A DNA stretch of 64,000 nt from an uncultured Clostridia bacterium. Its GTDB lineage: Bacteria; Bacillota; Clostridia; TANB77; CAG-508. Below the pieces are notes generated by a model. It worked only from the letters and a program-made list of their open reading frames with translations, was not told where the DNA came from and ran no database searches. The translations under genes were made by a program, and so were the position numbers. The stretch is from the NCBI GenBank assembly GCA_934180065.1, contig CAKPRA010000003.1, positions 1-64,000 of the forward strand, given 5' to 3'. Below are positions 26,481 through 38,900 of this stretch, in pieces; the first letter of the stretch is position 1; each line of letters begins with the position of its first letter.

Positions 26481-26632
26481 TGTGAATATATATATTAAAA
26501 AGAAGTGACGCGCAGTTTGGGAGCTTTTAGATGATATCTTAATATCACCCCACTAAAACCAGGGCACTTCAATCCTCACACTACTTGGTATGAGCAACCA
26601 GCAAGGAACAAATTTTAATATATATATTCACA
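26481..26632. ncRNA. Structured RNA candidate, 152 nt, 6S-like layout
   Basis: Bases 26481-26500 and 26613-26632 are perfect 20-bp reverse complements, closing a 112-nt interior. Within it GAAGTG (26502-26507) pairs with CACTTC (about 26567-26572), enclosing a nested arm whose tip is GATATCTTAATATC, and a second hairpin TGGT ATGAGCA ACCA follows. The interior is more GC-rich than its surroundings. A long rod with internal openings of this size is how 6S RNA looks, but I do not recognise conserved 6S, SRP or riboswitch residues, and there is no clear promoter or T-run, so strand and family stay open. Confidence 0.5.
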
Positions 26633-26709
26633 TGTCTGGCTTGTTAAAAATATACAACTGTGACTAGTAGCACAGTATTAAGAAATTTTTAATATTCCAT
26701 TTTACCTTA

Positions 26710-26738
26710 TTGTAAATTTTTTCTTTTAATGATATAAT
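26710..26738 (+). promoter_or_regulatory. Predicted sigma-A promoter of dnaD
   Basis: TTGTAA (26710-26715), 17 bases, TATAAT (26733-26738). The ribosome site AGGGGGTG follows at 26753. Confidence 0.65.
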
Positions 26739-26767
26739 TTGACAAATTGTTTAGGGGGTGTATTTTT

Positions 26768-27727
26768 ATGAAATTAGAGCAAAATGATTTATCTTTACTT
26801 TTTTCATTCACAAGTTTGCCAGATGTATTTTTTACAGAATATTTATCTCAAATTAATGGTGACTGTATAAAAGTATATTTATATATGATTTTTCTTGCTA
26901 AATATAATAAAGATATAAAATTAAACGATTTATCTAAAAAATTAGAATTACCCTTAAAAACAATACAAGATAGCATAAAATTTTTAGAAGAAGAAAATTT
27001 AATAACAAAGAAAAATACAGGATATATACTTAACAATATTCAAGAGCTTGAATTACATAAATTGTATAATCCCAAAATTACATCTTCTCCAGAAGAAATA
27101 GAAAAAATTGCTCAAAATAAATACAGAGCAAAAGCTATAGAAAATATAAATAATGAATTTTTCCAAGGAATAATGTCACCATCTTGGTATAGTGACATTG
27201 ATTTGTGGTTTAAAAAATATTCTTTTGATGAAGAAGTTATGATAGCATTATTTCGTTATTGTTTTAATAGATCTGCATTACATAGAAATTATATTCAAAC
27301 AGTTGCAGAAGCTTGGTTCAAAAATAACATTAAAACATTTAACGATTTAGATAAATATTATGAAAAACAAGAAAAATTAAGTACATTACAAAAAACAATT
27401 TCAAAAAAATTAGGTCTTACAAGAAATCTTTCAGAATATGAATCTAATTATATTGAAAAATGGAATATAGACTACGGATACAACCTAGACGTAATAGAAA
27501 TAGCATTGAAAAAAACTACCTCAAAATCAAATCCAAATTTTGATTATTTGGATAAATTACTTACAGATTGGCATGATAGAAACTTTAAAACAACTAATGA
27601 TGTACAATCTTTCTTGTTACAAATGAAAGAAAAAAATAAAAATATAAAAACATTAGAAAAAAGTAGTGGCTATTCTAACTATGATCAGAGAAATTATAAT
27701 GATTTAAATAGTTTTTACGCAAATTAG
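26768..27727 (+). CDS. dnaD: DnaD-domain primosomal protein
   Basis: Helicase-loading protein of about 319 residues. ATG 26768 was chosen over an in-frame TTG at 26747 because AGGGGGTG lies between them. The N-terminal part (residues about 10-95) is a winged helix (NDLSKKLELPLKTIQDSIKFLEEENLI), and two DnaB_2/DnaD C-terminal domains follow (ALFRYCFNRSALHRNYIQTVAEAWFKNN and YESNYIEKWN), in the usual order. In Bacillota DnaD helps to open DNA and bring in the helicase loader, at oriC and at stalled forks. The next gene is the DnaI-like loader, so this is a replication-initiation operon. Confidence 0.88.
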   Translation: MKLEQNDLSLLFSFTSLPDVFFTEYLSQINGDCIKVYLYMIFLAKYNKDIKLNDLSKKLELPLKTIQDSIKFLEEENLITKKNTGYILNNIQELELHKLYNPKITSSPEEIEKIAQNKYRAKAIENINNEFFQGIMSPSWYSDIDLWFKKYSFDEEVMIALFRYCFNRSALHRNYIQTVAEAWFKNNIKTFNDLDKYYEKQEKLSTLQKTISKKLGLTRNLSEYESNYIEKWNIDYGYNLDVIEIALKKTTSKSNPNFDYLDKLLTDWHDRNFKTTNDVQSFLLQMKEKNKNIKTLEKSSGYSNYDQRNYNDLNSFYAN

Positions 27728-27767
27728 TTTACTTGAAAAAATTTAAGTAATGAAATGAGGTTTTAAT

Positions 27768-28778
27768 ATGAATACAGCGATTCTAAAATCATTATTAATT
27801 ATATATGAGAATAAAAGAAACAAAAAAATTGAAGAAGCAGAGATAAGAAAGCAAAAATTATATGCCGATTATCCTAGATTTGAAGAGATAGATACTGCTT
27901 TAAGCACTTTATCCATTTCAGCTTCAAAAAACTTAATAAATTCCAATAATTTCGAATACTTAGATAAATTAAGAAAAGAAATAGAAAGATTAAAAAAAGA
28001 AAAACATGATTTATTAATTTCTGTTACTAATGATGAAAATTATCTAAAGCCTATATATGATTGTAAAATATGTAATGATACTGGTTATATTACGGATAAT
28101 TATAATACACAAATGTGTAATTGTTTAAAACAAAAGTTGTTTGATTTAGAATATAATAAATCTAATACACTTAGCCTTGAAAATCATAAATTTGAAAACT
28201 TCTTATCCACAGTTTATTCAGATAAAGTGGATAAAGATAAATACGGATCAGATATTTCTCCAAGACAGAATATCGAAAAAATTAAACAAATAGCTCAAAA
28301 TTTCATAACAAATTTTGATGACGTAAATCAAAAAAACCTATTATTCACTGGTAATACCGGCCTTGGAAAGACTTTTATTTCCGGTTGTATTGCTAATGAA
28401 CTTATAAAAAAAGGAAAAAATGTATTATATCAAACTGCTCCTGTTATGTTAGACACAATCATAGACTACAGATTCGGAAAAACTGATGGTTCAATATATA
28501 ATAGTTTATTAGATGTCGATTTATTAGTTATCGATGATTTAGGAACAGAATGTATGAATAATATGAAATTTTCTGAACTTTTCAATGTTATTAATACTCG
28601 TTTACTAAATCAAAATAGAAAAGTAACAAAAACAATTATTTCTACTAATTTAAATATTCAAAATTTATTCAAAAATTACGATGAGCGAATTGTTTCCAGA
28701 TTAATTGGTAATTATGATATTTGTAGGTTTTTTGGAGATGATATACGTTTATTAAGAAAATTAAATAAACAAAAATAG
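27768..28778 (+). CDS. Helicase loader ATPase, DnaI/DnaC-like
   Basis: AAA+ protein of 336 residues that would load the replicative helicase. Around residues 95-130 there is a zinc-binding C-x2-C ... C-x-C module (YDCKICNDTGYI ... QMCNCLKQ). Walker A is FTGNTGLGKTF, Walker B LLVIDDLGTE, and the sensor region TKTIISTNLN, with the arginine-finger segment DERIVSRLIG after it: all as in DnaI/DnaC. It follows dnaD by about 40 bases and ends at a strong terminator. I would call it dnaI; the symbol depends on the species convention. Confidence 0.92.
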   Translation: MNTAILKSLLIIYENKRNKKIEEAEIRKQKLYADYPRFEEIDTALSTLSISASKNLINSNNFEYLDKLRKEIERLKKEKHDLLISVTNDENYLKPIYDCKICNDTGYITDNYNTQMCNCLKQKLFDLEYNKSNTLSLENHKFENFLSTVYSDKVDKDKYGSDISPRQNIEKIKQIAQNFITNFDDVNQKNLLFTGNTGLGKTFISGCIANELIKKGKNVLYQTAPVMLDTIIDYRFGKTDGSIYNSLLDVDLLVIDDLGTECMNNMKFSELFNVINTRLLNQNRKVTKTIISTNLNIQNLFKNYDERIVSRLIGNYDICRFFGDDIRLLRKLNKQK

Positions 28779-28805
28779 GATTGTACAAATACAATCTTAT
28801 TTTTG
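28771..28805 (+). terminator. Terminator after the helicase loader
   Basis: AAAATAGGATTGT / ACAATCTTATTTT stem around ACAAAT, then a T tract; it overlaps the end of the gene. Confidence 0.85.
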
Positions 28806-28893
28806 CGTTTTTTATGTCTTATATTATTTTTTCAAATCCTGCCAACTGTTGTTGTCAATTTGTCAATGGAAAGTGGAATATTGTCAAATCCTA

Positions 28894-28921
28894 TTGAATT
28901 GTGGATTTTTGCTGGTATAAT
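28894..28921 (+). promoter_or_regulatory. Predicted promoter of the dockerin-like gene
   Basis: TTGAAT (28894-28899), 16 bases, TATAAT (28916-28921). Three TGTCAA direct repeats lie just upstream (about 28840-28885). Confidence 0.5.
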
Positions 28922-28974
28922 TAATAAAAACAGCAAGAATTAAGCAAATATTTTTTAATTTTAGGAGGATATTT

Positions 28975-29433
28975 ATGAAGAAAAAATTATTATTAAGTAT
29001 TATTTTATTAGTTGGATTATTTGTATCTGTATTTTCATTTACTAATTCATCTAATGCAGCAACAAATGATATGGGACTAAACGAAATGCAAGAAAAAGAT
29101 TTATTAATTGCATATGATTTAAATAAAGATGGAAAAATTTCATCTAGAGATGTAGCTTTAATAAAAAAATCTATTTTAAGAAAAGAAAACATATTTACAG
29201 AAGAAGAATGTACAATGGTTCAAAGATATGTTGTTAAAGATTTACGTTTTAAATGGTATACTAATACAACTGTAACAAGAATACGTTATTTGGATAGTTG
29301 GATTTCAATGGGAAAATTATTATATATAGAATATTTTCCTAATGGAAGTAGTAAAATAATAGCACATATAAATATACATGGACGTATTTTCTATGTATCA
29401 TATGACTATGGTACATATGGTGGTCGTTGGTAA
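28975..29433 (+). CDS. Small secreted dockerin/EF-hand-like protein
   Basis: 152 residues with a clear signal peptide (LLLSIILLVGLFVSVFSF then a NAA cut region) and ATG 28975 behind AGGAGG. DLNKDGKISSRDVALIKKSIL is one dockerin-type calcium loop plus helix (Asp, Asn, Asp, Ser spacing); only one of the usual two repeats is present. The rest (about residues 75-152) is a beta-rich domain with SYDYGTYGGRW at the very end. A single loop is unlikely to bind a cohesin; it may be a calcium-stabilised secreted peptide. A copy of its last codons and the following sequence reappears at 44456, 15 kb away. Confidence 0.75.
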   Translation: MKKKLLLSIILLVGLFVSVFSFTNSSNAATNDMGLNEMQEKDLLIAYDLNKDGKISSRDVALIKKSILRKENIFTEEECTMVQRYVVKDLRFKWYTNTTVTRIRYLDSWISMGKLLYIEYFPNGSSKIIAHINIHGRIFYVSYDYGTYGGRW

Positions 29434-29537
29434 TTAATATTTCACTATAACTTTAATAAAAAGCATAAATAATTTTTTTACAATTATATTATTGTAGATA
29501 TTTCTTTAATTTTTATATGCCAAAAGAGAAGGTAGAT
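29416..29537. repeat. Copy 1 of a sequence duplicated at 44456-44655
   Basis: The end of the dockerin-like gene and about 100 bases after it match 44456-44519 (64 bases, 2 mismatches) and then 44597-44655. In copy 1 the two blocks are continuous; in copy 2 they are split by about 77 bases of insertion-sequence end. Confidence 0.9.
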
Positions 29538-29538
29538 G

Positions 29539-29932
29539 AGAATATTGAAAAGTTTATGTAAAGTTAACAGTCGTCAAGGTATGATTTTTAAGCCTGCTGA
29601 AATTTAAGTTTTAGCAGGCTTAATTCAGCCTTTTTAGTTAGTCAATAATGGCTCTATCTGGAAAATAAATACTTTTTTCTAGCACTTGAACTGTTGGAAG
29701 TACTCTCTCTTCTTCCCTTATTTAATCTTTTATAGCATTTATTGTATACATAATTTTTCTTGTCTATGTTCCATATTTTAAAACTGGTTGAACGTTATCC
29801 CAATTATTTTCCCAATTTTCCAATGAAAACTTATCTCTTTTTGCCATAAAAAACCTTCTTATGACATTTATATATTATCATAAGAAGGTATATCTTTAAA
29901 CTTTACACAAATTTTTCTATATACTCCAAATT
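29539..29932 (-). mobile_element. Degraded IS256-family element, internally deleted
   Basis: Left end GAGAATATTGAAAAGTTTATG and right end (reverse complement) GAGTATATAGAAAAATTTG, each continuing into GTAAAGTT, are imperfect terminal repeats of about 28 bases; TGTGTAAAGTT-like ends are typical of IS256. Between them are a transposase C-terminal remnant and a hairpin (AAGCCTGCT / AGCAGGCTT, 29590-29621). The copy is about 390 bases, a fraction of a full IS256 element. Confidence 0.65.
29630..29847 (-). pseudogene. IS256-family transposase C-terminal remnant
   Basis: From ATG at 29847, conceptual translation gives LENWENNWDNVQPVLKYGT, stop, TRKIMYTINAIKD, stop, EERVLPTVQVLEKSIYF: the ordered signature of the IS256 transposase C-terminus (NNWD, KYP, RKIxYTTNAIE). 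Several stops show it is dead. An inverted palindrome (CCTTCTTATGA / TCATAAGAAGG, about 29853-29887) lies at its 5' side. Confidence 0.7.
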
Positions 29933-29979
29933 TTTTACATACTCAATTTTTTTGACAACCTCATCCCCACAAACAAATC

Positions 29980-32900
29980 TCATCTTTCATTTTTTCTTTT
30001 TACTAAAACTATTACCAACACTGTTCCAAACACTGCCAATGTTATTAGTGAAACAATTATTGCATCACCTGTTTTTACACTTCTTGCTATATCTTTTATT
30101 ACTTCTTTGGTATTTCCATCTTTTATATCATCAACTACATCTTGTAATGTTTTATTTATTATTATTTGAACTATTGCATCATCTTTATTATCTAATACTG
30201 TTGTTTCATCAAACTTAGGCTCATTTTCTGTTGATATTATTTTCGCTTCATTTGATTTATATCCTTCATTTTGTGTATCTTGTTTCCAATTTAATACTAC
30301 TACATATTCTTTTGTTTCCCCTGGTAATATTTCATCTGTTTGTAATGTATATGTGTTTTCTGTTTCCTTCCAATTTGGATTACTTTCTGTTGCTAATTCG
30401 AATCCTTCTGGAATTTTTTCTTCAATAACTGCTTTTCCTGCTATACTTTCTGTGTTTGTTACTTTAATTTTATATTCTATTGTAATTGTTGTATCTTTTA
30501 TATCTTTATATGCAATTATTATCATTGGTATATTGTTTTCTTCAACTTTTAATTTTTCACCATTTACAAGTACATTACTTACTTCTTTTTGTATTTTTAA
30601 GTTAAATGGTAATTTTTCATAATAATATGTTACTATTGTTTCTTCATTTGTTAATTTTCCTTCACTATTTTGAGGATATTTTTCATCTACTAATTTATAA
30701 AATTTAGTATTTAATGGGTTCGTTTTATAATTTTCACCTACAAATCCATCTTTTTGTTCATCTTCTGTAATTGGATTATTTGTTTCCACATCTAAATGTT
30801 TTACTATTAACTTTGTTGGTATTCTTTCAAATTCTACTACTATATGTTTATCTTCTTGCATATTTTCAAATAGTGGTAATTTTGCAGTTCCATTTTCTTG
30901 TAATACCTTTGCCAAATCTATTTCCTTACCATTTATTGTTACATATTTTATCCTGTAATTTTGATCTGGTATTGCAATTATTGTATTTATACTGTTGTCA
31001 CCTCTTGTTACTAGCTCTTGTGGTAAATTTTCTCCTATTTTTATTGTTCCGCCTTCTTTTTGTACTTTTTCAATTTCGCCAGTTTCATTGTTTAGCTCTT
31101 CTTCTTCATGAGGTTTTACCTCTGCTGTTATTTTAAATTGTTTTGTATACCAATATGTTACTGTTATTGGCTCTTTAGTCATCTTGCCATAATTATTTTC
31201 TGGCTCTGGATCTGCTGGTATATAACTTTCAATTGAAATTCTTTGTTCGTTATATTCATCATTTACAAATCCTTCTAAAATTTTATCCTCATGTATACTT
31301 TCTTTTGTGTATGCATCTTTATATTGCACAATTACTTTTGCTGGAATTTTTTCGAATTCTACTTGTATATTGTAATCATTTTGTACATCAACAAGTAATT
31401 TTTCTGGTAATATTACTGAACCATCTTCTTGTACTTTATCTTCTACAAATATTTGCTCTTCTTCATATTGCTCTTTTCCGTCTTTTATAATCTTTTTTTG
31501 TTTAATTACAGATTTTACTCTATAATTTTCATCTGGTTTTAGCTCAATTTGTTTTTTGCTATCTCCTCTTGACAAAATTTGCTCATATGTTATTTCTATT
31601 TTATTTCCTTTATCATCTAATTTATCATTTCCTTGTTCATCTTTTTCATATTCTTTCGAAATTGTTCCTCCAGCTATTTGTTTTGTTTCATATTTACCGG
31701 TTGTTTCATTTAATACTTTTTCTTCATGTGTTTTTACTGATGTTGTTACATCATATTGTTTTTCATAAAAATACCACACTTCTAATATTTTATCTTGTGC
31801 AAATGTTATTGTTTTGCTGTTTTCTTCTTTTTTTGCTATTGTTATATGTGAATTAACATTTCCTGAATTTTCTTGTTTTCTATCTACTGGTATATATTTA
31901 TCATATTTGTTTCTATTTGTTAATTGATTTAGTCCTGCCAATCCATCTATTACATTATTTTCAAGCTCTATTTCTTCGCCTTTTTCATTTGTTTCAATAT
32001 GTCTTACTATTATTCCTGATGAAACTCTTGTGTACCAATAAATTACTGTTACATCGTCTGCGTACATTACACCTTTTGGTTGTACTTGTAGTTTATTTTC
32101 ATCAGTAATTCCTAATGTTGAATCTTTATAATTTGGTATTACTTTTTTAACTGTTTCATATTCTTGTCCTTCATATCCATTTAGCTCTATATAATCTTTG
32201 TTTTCTTCTGTATATAAAGGTTGCTCTGTTCCTTCTTCTAAGTATTTTACATATACTTTTGTTTTCTTTCTAAATTCAACTTGTATATGTTTATCTTCTT
32301 TCACATTTTTGAAAAATTCTTTTGGTATTGTTACCTTTCCTTTTTCATCTAATAAATTTTTATAATCTAATGTTTCATTATTTATTGTTATTTTTACTAT
32401 TTCATAGCCATCATTTGGAGTTATTATTATTTCATTTTGACTATTTCTATCTTTTAGTACATATTCATGTGATTTTTTGCCTTCATCTGTTATTGTTCCA
32501 CCTTTTACATTTTTTACAATTGTACCATCTTTGTATGTTTCATTATGTTTAATTACTTCTGTTGTTATATTATATTGTTTTTGATAATAATATATTTTTT
32601 CCTGTGTTTCTTTTGTTATTATTGTGTTTCTGTCTTCTGGCTCTTTTACAACTACATAATTATCCTTTTTTACTGGAACTGTTTCAACTTTAGTTCCTAC
32701 TGGTTTTACTGTTATTTGATCATCGTATATTTTTTCTGTTGATTCTTCTATGTAATGGTGAACAATTAGTTTTCCTTCATCTGGTTCAAATATTACTATT
32801 ATTTCTTTATCTGCTATCATGTTTTGGAATTTCGTTAATGTTATAGTATTATTTTCACCTTCTGTGTATGTTAACTCAGATCCTTCTGTTTCATCGTTAC

Positions 32901-35900
32901 CATATATTGTACTTTCTGTTTTTTGTCCATCTTCTGATGTACTTATTAATTTTATTTGTTTTACTTTGTAGCCTTTTTCTGGTGTTATTATTATATCTTT
33001 TTTGCTTGATTGTTCATAATCTACTGTTTCGTATGGTGTTTCGCCTTCTCCTGTTATTGTTCCACCTTTTTCGGATCTTCCTTCTGGTATTTCTACTTTT
33101 GTTGTTATTTGGTGTGTTTTTATTTGATAATAATATGTTACTTCTTCATTTTGAGTTATATCTTTTTCTTCATCACCTATTACATTTGTTAAGTTGTATT
33201 TTTTTAATACCTCTTCTGACGCGTTTGTTTTGTAATGGTCTCCTTCGGTGTAGAATTTTTGCTCATCTTCGGCTAATTTTTCTTGTGTTCCTTCTAAGTA
33301 GTGATGTACTGTTAGTTTTAGTGGTGTTTTGTTGTAATAGTAGTATACATGTTGATCTTGCTCTGTGTATGTTCCACTTGCATTTGATGGTATTATGTAG
33401 TCACCTTTTTCGTCTTTTATTAATGTGTAGTCTTTTATTTGCATGTTTGGTGATGTTGTGTATTCTTCTGGTACTTTTCCGTTTATGACTTCGTCTTCTG
33501 ATAGTTTTTCTGGGGTAGTGCCAAATTCTTCTCCTGTGCCTTGTAGGTAGTGATGTACTATTACTTTGCCGGCTTTTTGGTTTGTTATTTCTAGTGTTAT
33601 TGGTGTGAAGTTGTCTGTTCCTAGTGTATATACTCTAAAATTATTGTTACCTTCTAATATTACAAATTTTGAATTTGTTCTGTCTGTATATAAATAGCCA
33701 TATTGTGGCATATCACTTGGTAAATCTACTGTTGTTATATTATCTCCATTTGAGTTATACTTAATTAACTTTAATCCAGACAAAACAATATAATTTCCTT
33801 GGTTATCTTGTTTTATTCTATTTACATATTCATTACTTCTAGACCAACTTTTTGCTTTAGCCCATTCTACTTTAAAATTTTTGTCATATTTAACTAATAC
33901 TATAGCTGGCGTTATATCTGATGTTATACTTATTGGATTTCCACTTGCTGTATTTTCTCCACTTATTGTTATATTACTACTTGTGATATTTCCTCCTATA
34001 ATAAAGCCTTCGTCTTTCGTTGCATAAGAAGATCCTGAACTGATGCCACTTATATTGTTTGAATATCGCCTTACCTCATTCATTTTTGAATCTAATTCGC
34101 ATATTACACTACCAGATGATATAATATATCCTCCACTGCCTTTTTCAATCAAACTATCTATACCATATGAGCTTTGATAAATATTTTTTACTTTTCCATC
34201 TTTTGTATACTCTATAAGTACTGAATTAGCATTTGATTGTGAACTTATTTTTTCTCCATTTACAGTATCTTTTGCTGGTATTTCTATATTATATCCAGAA
34301 TCTCCCTTAAAATTAATTATATAATTTCCTTCTTTATTTTCTCCAATATAATTTTTTTGTGTAAACGATATAGAAAAACCATCAATTTTTTTTGCCCATA
34401 TAACTTTCAAATCTTTATTTAGTTTTAATATTATTGTTCTTGAGTTTGTTCCATTATACTCCAAATTTATAGGTTCATTGTTTATAGTATTTTCTGCTGG
34501 AATTTCTATTTGTTTACCTTCAGCCAAAACAATAAAATTTCCATCATTATCTTCGTGTGCATCACACCCATCATCAAAGCCTTTAATTTGTAGTAATTTT
34601 TCAATTTTGCCATTTCTGTTATATTTAACTATATGCCCTTTATCCGAAGTTACATCTAATTCTTTATTATCTGTAGTTTCTCCTGCTGGAATTGTTTTAT
34701 TAGTTCCACGGCTTGTTCCTAGCATTCCACCGTCACTTGTTGCAATTATGTAATCCTTCCATGGATAGTTTGTATTTATGATTATACCTTTCCCAGATAC
34801 TTCATAATTTTCATTTTCATTTGTTATTTCAAAATCCTTCTTATCTTCCAAGGCATAACCTTCTAATGATTTTACTTCTATTAATTGATATTTTCCAATA
34901 TTCAATTTCAATTTTATCTGTCCATTTTCATCTGTTGTCACAACATATTTGTCTTGTCCATCTACCTCTTCTTGTTCTCCCACTATTGTTCCTGTGTAAT
35001 CTTTTATATAATTACCTTGTTCATCTAATACCATGAATTTTACTCCTGGCATTATTTCACCTGTTGCCTTGTCTTTTTTTGTTATTATGACATTTGGTTC
35101 GTTGTATTTCGTTTGTAATTTTTCATTTTCAAAAGTTAGCTTTTGCACATCATCCATTCCTGATATTAACACTGTCTTTTCTTCATTGCTTAAATTATAT
35201 CCGTATGGCGCTGATGTTTCTTTTATTTTATATTCACCTGATGGTATGCATATATCTATAATACCATCTTCATTTGTTGCTACATCTAAATTATGTTTCA
35301 AACTTATACCGTTTATATAAAATCTATCATTTCCACTGTTTGTACTACTATTTTTTCTATATCCTATATGTAAATAATATTTTTTTCCACCAATTAAATC
35401 AATTGATGCTTTATTGCTACTAGAGCCAGAGCAACTTATAAATCGATAACTTTTACTGATATCATACTCATTTTCATTATATGTTGGTATATTTGTACTC
35501 GTTGTAATCGTTGCATATCCAATGTCTCCACCAGACTCACTAGATATCGTATAATCTACATTTAATTCATAAGTTCCTTTGTATAAACTCAAATCTATTG
35601 GAAAATATGCATTTGCAACTGAATCACTTTTACCATTATTATTAGATATATACTGTGTCCCATTTTTTACAAATGTATATTGTGAATTAGATACCATACT
35701 TCCTATTAAACTATCTTTATTAGCTTCTAATCTAAATTTTGCTCCTGATAATTTTTGATTTGTTTCTTTATCTACTTTTTTAATAGTTAAATTATTTTGA
35801 AGTTTTTTATTTGTTATTGTTAACTGTTTTCCGCTTTTTATTTCTAATGGAAGTAAAGTTGGATAACCTTCTTCATTGTATGACCAGTTTGATAGTGGTA

Positions 35901-38900
35901 TTTGTGCGTTTGTATTGTCTTTATTTATATTTAATTGTTTTACAAACGCTTCTGATTGCATTACCTCTTGTGTTTTTGCTTCTACTTGTCCTTCTATGTC
36001 TTTTTGGTTATATACACCTTGTGTAGCTGAGGAATTTAAATAATAACATTTACTTAATGTGCTATTTGTAATACTCTTTCCCAAAATTCCTCCTAATGAT
36101 GAATCAGCATCTATAATTTTTCCTGTGTTATAACAATTTATTATTTTACTGTTAGATAAACTATCTCCTACTATTCCTCCTGATCCATACTTTCCTGAAA
36201 TTTCCCCGTTATTATAACAATTTATTATCTCACTATCTGATGCACGTTCTACTATTCCTCCGGCTGGTACACCGCCAATAATTTTTCCTGTATTGTAACA
36301 ATTAAATATCTTACTATTACTTATACTTGGTACTATTCCAGCAACTACGTTATTACTATTTATTTTTCCTTCATTGTAACAATCGATTATTTCACTGTTT
36401 GATGCAGTACTTCCTACTATTCCTCCTAATGATCCGTTACTGCCACTAATTGTTGCCAAATTATAGCAATTAATTATTTTACTATCCTTTGCATCTGTTG
36501 CTATTATTCCTCCTGAAACATTTGAGCCTTTAATTTCTCGATTATTGTGGCAATTTATTATCTCACTATTTGAAACATTAAATGCTATTCCTCCTATAGG
36601 TGCAGTAGAATTTAAATCTCCTGCATTGTAACAATTTTCTATTATGCTATCCTTCGCATAATAGACTATTCCTGTTGTACAATTTCCAGTAATATTTGCT
36701 TCATTATAACACCTAATTATTTTACTATTTGTTATTTCTCCCGCAATTCCTTCTACAGGAGCCCTTGCTTCTGTTGTCAAATTACCTTTATTATAACAAT
36801 TAATTATTTCGCTATATGTAGCATTTCCTACTATTCCTCCTGATGTTTTTGAATTACATATAATCTTTGCATCAACAATTCCTAAATTCATTATTTTTCC
36901 AGAAACAATTTTTCCAATTATTCCACCATATAAAGAAGATTCATTTGCATATATATTTATATTCTTTATTTCATGTTCATTTCCATTAAAAGTACCTTTA
37001 AATGGATTTGTATCATTTCCTACTGCTTTAAAGCCAGTTCCTTCTTCTTTTGCTAATTCTTGTTTTATTCCTTCAACAGTTCCATCTCCATTGTAGTCAC
37101 CAAAGGTTGTATCTTCTGGGTTATTATATGAACTATCTTCATTAAAATCTAATGTTCTAGCTAATACTACTGTTTTACCTTCATATGAATTTCCTGAATT
37201 TACATCATTTGAAAAACGAACTAAATCTTCTATATTGTTTATAACAAGGTCTGCATTATTTATATTGGTGTTTCCTTCGTCTTCTTTGTTTTCTTCTTCA
37301 GCTCTAAAATAAGTTGTTCGTAATGCTTCGCTTTCTTCCAATGCATATCCTTCTGCTGATTTTGTTTCTACAGCTTTGTATAACCCTGGAGCTAATTCTA
37401 ATTTTATTTTTCCATCTGCATCTGTTTCTAATTCGTAAATTCCATTTTCATTTTGTTTTCCTAAATATTCATTTTTATTATTTTTTATAAAATCTATTGT
37501 TTCGTAATATTCTGACAATTTATATATTGCAAATTTTGCTCCTTGTATTGGCTCATTTGTATCTTTATCTATTTTATTGATTTCGTATGGCACTGATTTG
37601 CTATTTTCTATTGTTATTGTTGTATTGTTTTCTGTTAATATTATTTCATGTGGTGTATTATCCAAAGCATATCCATCTGGTGCCTTTGTTTCGGTTACAT
37701 TATACTTTCCTTGCGGTAGCTTTAATTGTATTCTACCATTTGCATCAGTTGTTTGTGTTCCATTGTAATAATCATCTTTATTTAGTGTCAATTTTACGCT
37801 ATTTATTGTAAATGTATCTGTTCCGCTATCTACACTTGAATACTTTGAATAACCTAAGTGTAAATAATACATTTTTCCACCTTCCAATATTGTAGTATAA
37901 TCTTTTGCACTTTCTTCTCCTGAAATATATATAAACCTACCATCATAATCATATGATTCTGGTGGTGTTGTTGTTGTTGTAATTGTTGCATATCCTTTAT
38001 CGTGATTTTTTTCACTCGAAATTTCTGCATTTACAGTTAGATTATATTTACCAGTTCCTTTTGTCAAATCAATTGGTATATATGACTTACATGATGGATT
38101 ACTTGATACATACTTGCCATTTACATTATTAAATCCATATGTTGACGCTTTTACAATTTCTTTCACTTCATTAGTAATTTGAGCTCTTTCTTCAATTCTA
38201 AAAATTTTAAATTCTGCATTAGCTATTTTTTTATTTTTATTACTGCTATCGACTTTGTTTATTACCAATGTCTGCGATTTTCTTTCGAATTTTACTGCAA
38301 TATGGTAATCCTGTTTTACTTCGCTAAAAAATCCTGACGGTATTGTATAGTTACCATTTTCATCAGATTTAAGATTCCATGGCTCTCCATTTAAATTAAT
38401 ACTATATACTAAATATCCTTCATCTGGCATTATTAATATATCTTTTTTATTGCTATCATTATAATCAACTGTTTCAACATATTTTATCATTTTACCTGGT
38501 TTAGAAAATATAGTATTATCTTCTCCGCTTATTGTTCCTCCTATAAATTGATTTTTAGAATTACCTTCTATTTCAGTTGTTATATTGAATTTCTTTATTG
38601 TATTTTCTATTTCTAATTCTGTTGTATCATTAGTAATTGGCATTCCAATATTTAATTTAGGATACGAATCTTTTCTAAATTGCCATACACCATCTACATT
38701 TAATTTGTTGTAAAAGTCCATTGTTTTTAACATTTCTTTAGATATTGGTGTTCCATCCATATTTTTCTGTTCAGATGTTAGTTCTATTGTATCTAGATAA
38801 TAGCAATTTTCTATTTTTACATAATTCTCCCCACTTGTTTTACTATTTCCAGAAATTGTTCCACAAGAACCAGCACTTTCAACAATAGTATTTATTTCTC

